From Aquila chrysaetos chrysaetos (taxonomy: Eukaryota > Chordata > Aves > Accipitriformes > Accipitridae): 64,000 nt of DNA. Position 1 is the first letter of the stretch; each line of letters opens with the position of its first letter. The stretch is from the NCBI RefSeq assembly GCF_900496995.4, contig NC_044018.1:29779825-29843824 (forward strand), given 5' to 3'. The notes under the pieces were generated by a model. It saw nothing but the letters and a program-made list of their open reading frames with translations. It searched no databases and had not been told where the DNA came from. Of the stretch, positions 44,899 through 54,000 are shown in pieces. Position numbers and translations under genes: made by a program.

Positions 44899-47144
44899 CT
44901 GGATTAAAAAAAAAAAAAAAAAAAAAAAAAGAAAGAAAACAAAACATAAGGAAGAGGGAAAAAGGGGAGGGGGGGTACTGCATCCCGGGGTGCGGGCTGG
45001 GGATTTCTGCACGTCGGGGAGAGAAAGAAAGGGGGGAAAAGGAGCATAAAGAGTGGAGGAATGCGAGCGACGAGAAAGGGGAAGAAAGAGAGGGAAAAAG
45101 AGACAAGGCAGGCAGAAAATGCATCCAGCGAGGGGAATAATACTATAATAATAGTAATAATAACATAATATTCATCATTCACGTGGTGAAAGCCTGTTTT
45201 TCTTGGCGACACTGTCCACGCTGATAAACAAGGGGCACCAAGTCAACCTGCAGACTGATGTGCGCGGATCATCTAAGGGACCTTCCAGACGGATAGATTT
45301 TGGAAAATATCTGGAGCTTCTGCCCTATTTAATTCCTCCCCACCCCAAGCAGCAAACCTTCTCGGGGATCCCCGCAGATGCGCACCCCCAAACACCGAGC
45401 CCGGCGTGGAGACAAGTGCATCCCCCGCACCCCAGCCCCTCCCGCCGGCTTGGTGCAGCCTAGGAAAACCCTCGGGGTGGGAGGTGTGGGGGGGGCAAAC
45501 CCAGCAAGAATAACCCCAGCCCCCCGCCCCCAGTGGCTTTTGCGGGGGGTGAGGAGGGGGAGATGCTCTGTGCTTTGCCAAGGGGCTATGGGGAATGGGT
45601 TCAGCAGGGATGCGGGGAGCATCTTCACTCCTCTTCTGCCGGTACTTGGGGGGGGGTGGGTGCATGAGGCTCCCCCCAAGCTTTCGGGCAGCCCCAGCCC
45701 CTTCTCAGCCCCCTGCCAGGGTCGGGGGGCGACCTGGGCGACGAAGCTCCTCGCCGCGAAGGTGTGACCCGGCTGGCTGGAGCAGGAAGATGGAGGCGAG
45801 CTGTGCTCGGCAGGCAGCGCAGCCCCAATTATGGCTGACAGGAGTTAATTGGGGAGCCCCTGGGGGAGCTTTGGGGGCGATCGGGTCTTTGGGGGGGGAA
45901 TTGGGGTGCTGAGGGTGCCGCAAAGGCCAGTGGTGCGGGGTAGGAATCTCCTTCAGGGGGGTTCACTAGAGCTGCAGGCGATGGGGAGGGAAAGCGGTGG
46001 GGGCGGCAGCTCCCCCAAATACAGCTTGAATGCCAGGACCACCCCCCCCCCCCCCCCCAAAAAAACCCCACACGCACCCATCATGCAGCCAACAATGCAT
46101 TGCTAAATTCCATCCCCTCCCCAAAAAGCTCCCGGGAAAGCTCATTCCTCCGTCCCTCTTTGTCCCGAAGAAGGAAAATACATAAAAGGATGTGTGTGTC
46201 CCCATTGCCCCCCCAAAGAACTAACGCGAGCGGTCCCTTCTTTCCATCCAAGATGCTGTAGGCCCCCTCCCCCCTTTTATTGTCGTTATTCCTCCCCCCC
46301 CCTCCGCGTCCTTCCCCACCCAAAGCTGGAACTGGGGGGCTGGAAGGAGCCTGGAAAGAGGTACCGGGAGGCAGCACCTACCATCACCTTCCTCCCTCCG
46401 CCGCTGCCGTCGGGGCACGGAGCCGGCCGGGGCCGGTGGGACCAGGAGGGGAAGGGAGCAAGGGATTTTCTGGGCTAAAATATGCTCCAAGGAGGGATTT
46501 TGCCTTCCCGGCTGCCTGTGGGCTGTCAGGCGGGCAGGATGCCCGCCTGACCTGGCGGAGAAGCCCCGCCGGTCCCCCCCTGCCACCCCTCTGCCTCCCT
46601 CCTTCCCCTCTAAACAGATTCATTTGTCACTTGACACCTATTCCTATAATTGTGTGTAATTGTGATATGATTTACTGTCCCAGCCCCCGACACTTCTCAT
46701 TCAACTGAACCGCTGGAGAAGGGTTTTAAAAAAAATTTTTTTTTTTCCTTTTTAAGCTTTCTGCAGTTAGAGAAGCAGCGAGCGAAGGGGAAAATTAAGA
46801 GAAAGGCACCGAGAGACGCTCTTTAGGTGAGGCAACAAGAGGGAGGAGAGAAGAAAGGGAAGAATTAAACGGCAAAGTTACTTTCCAAGCAAGCTCACGG
46901 CATGTATTTTGATTCAGAAAAGATTGCTTCACCTTCTTTCCCATACATGTTCATACACATTGCCTTGCACAGGAGGCATTCCAGAGCCATTTCTTTCCCT
47001 TTAATTACATATACAGGCATACACGTATCTATCTGTATAGGTGTATGTATATGCACACTCATCCGCACACACGCACATCCACACCTCCGGTGGGAGCTGG
47101 CGGTCGGGAAGCAGGCGAGCACGCCGGTTCCCGGAGCAGCCTAC
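44899..47144 (-). other. HOXC13: HOXC13 intron
   Basis: A 2,246-bp phase-1 intron with donor GTAGGC at 47144 and acceptor AATCCAG ending at 44899. The middle (45.3-46.5 kb) is GC-rich with G and C runs. It holds an E-box CACGTG at 45180-45185 and inverted MEIS/TGIF-type cores, TGTCACTTGACA, at 46625-46636. A C run occurs at about 46043-46058. No other gene is recognised. Confidence 0.85.
46610..46690. promoter_or_regulatory. Intronic motif cluster (inverted TGACA cores)
   Basis: TGTCACTTGACA at 46625-46636 gives two inverted TGACA cores two bases apart, followed by CACCTATTCCTATAATTGTGTGTAATTG and TGATATGATTTACTG. TGATTTAC matches a PBX-posterior HOX type site. The segment is non-repetitive inside a low-complexity intron. 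Confidence 0.35.
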
Positions 47145-47778
47145 CTGGGAAAGGTGATTTCCAGAGGTGTGCAGACTGCGATTGCTCTTTGGAGCAGTAC
47201 ACTTGCCCATCCCAGCCATTAGAAAGAGCCCAGTGTTGGTAACCTTCCATGGGAAGCAAAGCGTCGTGTCTCGGTTCCGGGTGACCACCGAGCCCCGGTA
47301 CCACCGACACGTCCAAATAGCCAGGGACCGCCTGGTAGGAGCTGGGAAAACCGGGATAAAAGGCGAATTCTTTGGCCCTCGACGGCAGCTCCTCGCCGGG
47401 CAGGGGCCCGCCGGCCTCGGGGTACTTCTCCCCGGGGTGGTAAGCGCAGGGTTTCTGCTGCAAGTTGACTCCGTGGGAGTGGGACAACCTGCAGCCGTAG
47501 TAGCCCCCACCGAAGGGATAACCGTAGCCCAGCGCCGCGCTGGAAGCCGCCCCCGACGGGCACTGCCGGGGGGGCTCGGCGGCCGCCAGCTCCGCGTAAG
47601 CGCTTCCCTGGGGCGGCGGCGGCGGCGGCGGGGCGGTGGGCACGGCGAGTCCCGCGTGGGGCATCATCTCCCGGCAATGCCCCAACCCTTCCATGCGGTT
47701 TTTCTCCCGCGGGGCGTCCTCGCAGCGGCAGGCGAGGCCGTCGGGCCAGCGCGGGGGGAGGCCGAGCGGTGCCGTCAT
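47145..47778 (-). CDS. HOXC13: HOXC13 exon 1
   Basis: This exon encodes residues 1-211 of HOXC13, the most 5' HOXC transcription factor, which controls keratin gene expression in hair, nails and related appendages in mammals. It starts MTAPLGLPPRWPDGL (human MTTSLLLHPRWPESL as I recall). The HOX13 N-terminal domain (Pfam HoxA13_N type) follows: ALGYGYPFGGGYYGCRLSH, VNLQQKPCAYHPGEKYPE, SRAKEFAFYPGFPSSYQAVP, GYLDVSVVPGLGGHPEPRHD, EGYQHWALSNGWDGQVYCSK and EQSQSAHLWKSPFP. The donor CCAG|GTAGGC gives phase 1. The product is 296 residues against 330 in human. The glycine-rich N-terminal insert is missing and a seven-proline run takes part of its place. GC content is very high. Confidence 0.97.
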
Positions 47779-47783
47779 GTCAT
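47775..47783 (-). other. Minimal uORF overlapping the HOXC13 start
   Basis: On the minus strand the sequence ATGACATGACGG contains ATG ACA TGA (47783-47775). Its stop codon overlaps the HOXC13 ATG (47778) in the form ATGA. A Met-Thr-stop uORF this short could tune initiation by reinitiation or start-site choice. Confidence 0.6.
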
Positions 47784-48250
47784 GCCGCGCTGCTCCCGCT
47801 GCTGCCTCCTCTTCTTCTTCTTCTTCTTCTTCTTCTTCTTCCTCCTCCTCCGCCTCCTCTTCCTCCTCCTCGGCCGCCGCCGCCGCCGCCGTCGGGGGAA
47901 GCTCCGCGCCGCGCCCCGCCGCCCCGCGACCCCCCCAACATATCGGCGCCGCGCGCGCATGCGCCGCCGCCCCGCCGCCGCCGCTCCATTAAGAAATCCG
48001 CCGCGGCCACGCCCACCCGGCTTCCCCCCCCCCGCCCCGGCGTGGCCCCGCCCCCGTGACCCCGCCGCCACGCTCATTGGTTGGGTTCTTCCTTCCCCCC
48101 CCCCCCCTTTCCCTCCATTAAAGGCGGTGGCGACCCCCCCCCCCGGCACAAAGAGCCGCGCGTGGCGGGGGGGTCCCTGCCCACGCGTGTCGGCTGCCGT
48201 TGGTCGAAGCGCCCCCCCCCTTATCCCCACGCACACCCCGAAACACCGAG
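47779..48250 (-). promoter_or_regulatory. HOXC13: HOXC13 promoter CpG island
   Basis: Very GC- and CpG-rich upstream sequence with a GC box (GGCCCCGCCCCCG at about 48042-48054), a CCAAT box in minus orientation (ATTGG on plus, 48076-48080), and CTCCATTAA twice (near 47985 and 48113). No CACGTG is seen close to the ATG, unlike HOXC10-12. The island extends from within exon 1 (about 47.2 kb). Bidirectional activity is plausible, since mammals have an antisense transcript here. Confidence 0.6.
47806..47893 (-). repeat. HOXC13: (GAA)n/(GAG)n/(GGC)n trinucleotide block in HOXC13 5' UTR
   Basis: On the plus strand a CTT repeat passes into CTC and then CCG units. It lies 28-115 bp upstream of the HOXC13 ATG, so it is probably in the 5' UTR or core promoter. 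It generates spurious Ser, Leu or Arg runs in other frames. Confidence 0.9.
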
Positions 48251-49599
48251 GAGGGGGGACACACAGATGCTTTCCCTTGAAGGATCCCCCCCCGCGCCGT
48301 GTTTCGGTGTGGGGGAAGGATGCTCTAAGCGGTATGTGGGACACACACACAAGGATAACCCCCCCACCCGCGATATTTCAAGGGGAAGCGACGGGCAACC
48401 ACGCCACGATTCTTCGAGGGGGCGGTCAAAAAGCATCTCCCCCCTCCCCTTTTTTTTTGTTTTTGGAACCTGTTGACTGTTTTTTCCTTCACAAAGTGCT
48501 TCCCCCCCCCCCGAAAACAAAATAAAAAAGCAAAAAAATCTGCCCAATTCCTTCCTCCTCCCCCCAATTTTCCTGCCAGACTCCAAAATAATTTGATTTT
48601 CCCCCACTGAGCACGCGTGGGAGGGTGGTTATTGATGTTTAATAGTTCGGTGGTAAATATTTCAGCGGCGATGTGGGGTAGGGGCAAAGCCCGGGGGGGG
48701 GGGGGGGCACGGGGAGGGTCTGTTGGCCCAGGCTGATTTGTGAGGGTTTGTAAAAACGTGAATTAATTCTTAACCCGGGGCCGGGCTGCCACAGAATTGG
48801 GGAAAAAAAATAGAATAAATGGCAGGTTGCTGGCTGGGAGGGATGGGGATGGAGGAGGGAGCACCTGGGGGGGGGGTCGCAGCCCTCGGGGAACCCCTGG
48901 GCGAGGAGTTATTAAGGGAGGGAGGAAGCTCAGCACCCGAAAAAATAGAAACCGAAGAAAAAGTGGGAAAAAAAAATCTTTTTTTTAGGAATTCAGTGCC
49001 CTAAGCTGAGAAGGGAGGTGAGCTCCGCCTGCGCTGCATTTGCCCCCCAAATTTTCCTGGGGGGTGCCGTGGGGTGTGGAGTCCTCCGAGGGGACTTCCA
49101 GGTGGTCCCCCCCCGCCCCCCGTGGGGTGCGTACCCACGCAGGACACCCTCCACACTTCATGTGTGTCCCCTTGAATCCTAAACCATCCCTCGGTGCTGC
49201 TGGTTCTGGGGGGTCCCGGGGCGGCTTCGCCTCCCACCCCATCCTCTTCCCATTCTCCCCAATAGCAAAAAAAAAAAAAAGAAAAAGCTGGAAAAAAGCA
49301 AAAAAACCCCCAAATCCCCCCAAATCTTGTGGTGGTGGGGAGCCCACTCTGCAAAGGGAGCCCGTAGAGGGGGGAAGGCGAGTTCTCAATTAACCTGCCC
49401 CGATCGAGGAGGGAATTTCGGCGTCCCGAGGAGCCCTCGAAGTCCAAGTTCAAGGTGAAGGAGCCCGAGCGGGTCCCCCTGAGCCTCGGGGATGGGTTTG
49501 AGGGGATGCAGCCTCGGGGGGGGACCTCCCAGGGGCTTCGACCTGGGTTTGGAAGTGGAGGTTAAAAAGGCTGCGGTGGGCGGGGGGTGGGGGAATAAA

Positions 49600-49766
49600 A
49601 GGAATAAAATAATGACATAAAATAATAAAGTGAAATGAAATGAAATAAAAATAATAAAAAAAATAAAAGTAAGAATGAAAATAAAAATAAGAATAAAAAT
49701 AAGAACAAAAATAAGAATAAAAAATTTTAAAATGTAAAAAAAAAAAAATTAAAATAAAATAAAAAA
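49600..49766. repeat. AAT/AAAT-rich low-complexity tract
   Basis: Repeats of GAATAAAAAT, AATGAAAT and AAATAATA over about 165 bp, almost without C. It shows as a Phe/Tyr-rich spurious frame on the minus strand. Confidence 0.9.
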
Positions 49767-50365
49767 GCCGTGCTCGCATCCTTTGAATTCCGCAAAGTGC
49801 TGTGAGTCCATCCAGAAATCACCCAGGAGAAGCATCCCCCCCCCCATCCCAAGAACCACATGGCTCGAAGCGGTGATGGAAGAAGCCGAGCAAGAAATTA
49901 AAGCCGGGTGTCCGCCACGTCGGGGGGAAGGGACGGGGGGAGCCGAACAAACCCTCCCTTCCCTCCCCCAGCAACCCTCAATTTTTTTTTCCCCCTTTAA
50001 TTTTTATGAAGTAGTTAACATTTGGTAGCATATGTCCTCTCCGCGCGGCGTGGGAAGGGGATTAAATGTTAAAAATGTAAAGATTTATGGTAAGGGTAAT
50101 AGAGGCGGAACGGGGGATGCGCGGAGTGGAGCGGGCAGCGGGCAGGCAGCGGGCAGGGCTCGGTGTCGAGGCGCTCGGGAGTTAAGGTAGGAGCCCTGAG
50201 GAGGGCAGACAGCACGGTAAATTAAAAATAATAGCAAATTGCCCTAGCAGGTTTGGGGAAGGACATTTCCACTTTGTATCCCGGGGAAAGAATCGGTTGA
50301 ATGAAACACTGAATTTTGTAATTCGGTGGGTTAGTGCGGGTTGCACGCCGAGAATTAGAGGAGGG

Positions 50366-50478
50366 GGTGAAAACAAGGGAAAAAGAGAAGAAAACAAGAG
50401 AAAAAGAGGGGAAAAAAAAGCCCAAGAGAAAAAGAGAAAAAAACGGGAGAAAAAGAGGATAAAACAAGAGAAAAAGGT
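50366..50478. repeat. Purine-rich tandem tract
   Basis: Repeats of AAAACAAGAGAAAAAGAGG-like units on the plus strand with an irregular period of about 16-22 bp. Confidence 0.85.
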
Positions 50479-52254
50479 CTTTTTCTAGAGGCAGCAGAGG
50501 AGAAAAATCACATTTAAAGTGATGGTTTCCTGGGAAGGGTCCGTGGCTGGGAAGGGAGGAGGAGGGTCGCTGTGCAAAACAACCCTCAGCTCAGAAACTC
50601 GGGATTTCTTTTAAAAAAATGCTCCTTTTTTACCATTTCTTAGCTTTTGAGGGCGGCTCTCCGCGCAATGGCAAGTGGGTTAATGAACCCAAACCAGCTC
50701 AGGGATGTTTACACTTACCAAAATGTGGAACCGCTTAGGAGTGTGGTACCCATAAATAAAAAATAGGAAGAGGGGAAGGAGCAATTAGAAATAAGAGCAG
50801 ATGTGAGACCCGTTCGTTAGGTTGTTGTTTTTCTTTTTTTTTAAATAGCATTTTTTCCCCCCAAGCTCTTTTTAAAGTATAATATTCCTCTCCTTGTGCA
50901 TTTATAGAAAAAGGCTGGAAGAGTCCGCATCGCTCACACACCATCCCCGCAGCGTCACATTTTCAGCATTTTTTTTTAAATTAGGGAAAAAAGAGGGAAA
51001 ATTGACCAATATCAAATAATATTGGCTTATAAATTCCTTTTTCTCATCCTCCCTCCGGCTCTAGGCTTGCAAATTGCTCCGGCAAAGGTTTTTATATGGA
51101 TATTTCTGCAGGGAGCGGTTCCCTCTCCGTCTACCAGCGGGCTCCGAGAGGAAAGAAGCTGAATTTTCTTCTTCTGAAGACAAGTATGGGTTTGCCTGGT
51201 TCCCCTTCCCTTTCTCTGCCGTCTTGAAGACAGACCCTGGGAGAAATTCGGTGTATTTATTTCTTTATTTTTATTCCTGCTGGAAAGGAAGAGAGAAACA
51301 TTCATCTCCGAGACCATGTGGGGAAAAAAAATTAGATATATCCTTGCGGTGTCCAGCTCTGTTCTGCCTTGCAAAACTGCGAGTTGTTTCTCATTACCTT
51401 ATCTCCGACACTTTAACTGGTCCTTAAGGCAGTTTTCGACCCTTTCTCCTTTAAATTAGCCATTTTCTTTATTGCCACTCTCCCCTTAAAAAAAAAAAAA
51501 AAAAAACAAAAACCACGGAAATTTAGGGCTGAACACAGTTTTGCAGGTGAACGCGTGTTTGCAGCCGGAGATACTGAGTTTGTCAATATATTGGGTTTGT
51601 TAAAAAGCTAATCTGACTTGTAGATATTCAAGGCAAACCCTCAAAAAGAGGTGTGAAGGTAACTGTTGCCCTGAAAATACTGATGTTTCTGTGGCCAAAC
51701 ACCTAGAGAGCACAGTCGTGCACATCTAACGGGGCTCAAAGTCAAGCGCTGCTTCTCCAGGCCAGGGAAATCTCACCCGAAATAAAATTCATCAGCTGCG
51801 GAATTTTATGATAAAACCCCTTTTTATTATCCACATATCCTGGAGGAAAAAAAAAATAAATACAGGCTGGATGAGAATAAAGAAAAAAGGCAAATCCTTT
51901 ATTTTAGTTAGGGGATAGATGAAAATAATTCACCGCAAATCTGTGGCACATGGGTATTTTTCTTTTTTTAATTTTCCTTTTTCTTCCCTTTGTTTCCTCC
52001 CTTTCCCCCCCTCATTGTTGTCTGAAAGATTTAGAAATTCCCCCTCGATAGACCATTTTCTGGGAGAAAAACCGTATTTACGGTTCTTCCCACCTCCAGA
52101 CGTCTCACATACAAAGGAAAATGGCCAAGGTATGAGATTTATTGAAGGAAAATCGGCTCCAGCCGCTGTCAGTGCCTCTAAAGCACGATGCACCCGCACA
52201 GAAAAATCCCTACCTAGATTTGGAAAGGAAAGTTGCATTTCCATTACATTGCGT

Positions 52255-52274
52255 GGGGGGGGGGGGGGGGGGGG
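52255..52274. repeat. Poly-G run (20 bp)
   Basis: Pure G run in the HOXC13 upstream flank. Confidence 0.9.
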
Positions 52275-52512
52275 ATAAAGGAGGGGAATTTTAGCTTTTG
52301 AGCCCTCGGGGAAATTAGAGCCCGTGGTATGAGAAAGTCTGAGATCAACATACAATTTTCCCACTGGAGTACCAATTTAGTGAAGAAACTATTCCACTAA
52401 ATCTCATATTCTTGCAGAGGAATCCAAGGAAAGCTTTCCCAGGCTTTGTTCAAAATGTGCTTTGGATAAATAAAAGCCAAAGCCGACTTCTTTTCCTAAA
52501 CTTTGCGTGCCT

Positions 52513-52555
52513 TTTTTTTTTTTTTTTTTTTTGAGAGAGAGAGAGAGAGAGAAAA
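52513..52555. repeat. T run plus (GA)n
   Basis: About 20 T followed by a GA dinucleotide repeat of about 10 units. Confidence 0.9.
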
Positions 52556-53307
52556 ATAAATCCTAACATCCCTGGTTCAGCTCATTGCTGAATTAATACA
52601 ACCAGGGAGGCTGGAGGCTGTGGCCAAGCCTTAGCAGCATTCTTGCAAAAGCAGTGCCCGGAAAAGAAGATGAAGTACAGTCTTCTCTGCCTTGACGCAA
52701 GGCACCCAAAAAAGGGACAAAAAAACACCCCAAAAAGGGACAAAAAAACCCAAAAAGGGGTATGTGTGCATCAGACTTACATTTGTCCCAGCAGCTGGGT
52801 TTATCACCAATTCCTCACCCCCCCTCTTGCATTGGAGATGTTTATACAGGGAATTAAAAACAAAATCAAAAAAACCCCCTACCTAATCTTTAATTTAAAT
52901 GCTTTTAGAGAGAGAGGGAGCGAGGAGGAAAGATGCATCGAGGACGGAAACGCAATATCAGGTTACTCCCCGCCTCGTCCCCCTCCCCGGGCTGGATCAA
53001 ACCGTCTCGGGTGGTGTCAGACAGAGAATTGAGCCTGACCCGAGACGATCCGGCTTTTCTCCTTCCTAACCTGTCAGATTCCTGCAACCTGTTTGGAGTG
53101 GATCCACCCTGAGGCTTTTTTTCACCCTTTTTTTCTTGGGGTATTTTTTTTTTTTTAGCTGCCATCGACAAGGCGCTGCCAGCCCAGCCTGCCCCCAGCA
53201 CCCTCCCAGTACTCCCCCCCCCAAGCTTGGGAAGGGGTTTCCTAAGTCTCGAGGATGTTTTGCTTTGGCTTCCCTGCATTTTGCTATCCAGAAAGGGGGG
53301 AGGAAAT

Positions 53308-53310
<3 letters not shown>

Positions 53311-53347
<37 letters not shown>
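53311..53347. repeat. (TA)n microsatellite
   Basis: Uninterrupted TA repeat of about 17 units. Confidence 0.95.
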
Positions 53348-53349
<2 letters not shown>

Positions 53350-53759
53350 CGCTCCCCCTCGCCCCAAGGCAGGGCCAGAGGTAGATTTGCAAAGCCAAAC
53401 CTCACCCTCTCCAACGCCGTGGCTTTATTACTGCGTTTTATCCTTCCCCCCCCCCCCCCTCAAAAAACCGTGCTAAAGTTGAGAGGGAGAAGAGGAAAGG
53501 GATAAATACCTCTTGGTGCCACTCAGCTGACCCATCACCCCCGCGGTGACAACGCGGGGACGTGCCAGCTTGTCGGGGGGGCTCCCAAAATCCCGCAGCC
53601 CCTCTTTTTCTCCTTCTCATCCCTCCTCCCCACCACCCCCCGCCTCCTCGCACGGCGACACCACGTTTTGAGGCAAATAAGGGCTTTTTTTTTTTTTTTT
53701 TTTTTTTTTACAGCCACTGCGGAATGTCCCAGCTCTTGGCAATTCCCCACCGTTAATTA

Positions 53760-54000
53760 TTGTTATTATTTCCACGCCGACCCGGTGCAATAGGTACTTC
53801 TTGACTCAGCGATTCAGAGACAGACAAATAAAATATCTGCCTCAATTTAGGGCCCCTGTCTGGTCGGAAGTCCAAGTTCAATTCCAAGTTAAAACAGGAG
53901 GTCGCCTGAAGCACTGACAAAAGAAAAGGGGGCCATTTGGTCTGGCTGGTGTCAACAAAGTGGTATCTGGAGAGCGTAATTATCGCTTCTCATCATTTTT
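53760..54000. promoter_or_regulatory. Candidate upstream enhancer segment
   Basis: A complex stretch between low-complexity blocks, about 6 kb upstream of HOXC13. It contains CACTGACAAAAG (MEIS core), GGCCATTTGG, GTGTCAACAAAG (forkhead-like) and GAGCGTAATTATCGC (homeodomain core). The call rests on sequence complexity and motif content only. Confidence 0.3.

Noticed and set aside
44899-45124. N-terminal part of the long HOXC13 exon 2 frame
   Set aside because: Phe/Leu/Ser-rich translation of the polypyrimidine tract before the acceptor; not coding.
47167-48525. 452-residue plus-strand open frame
   Set aside because: It is antisense to HOXC13 exon 1 and its CpG-rich promoter; stop codons are rare there because of GC content. 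It contains Ser/Leu/Arg/Pro low-complexity translations of the trinucleotide block and no domain.
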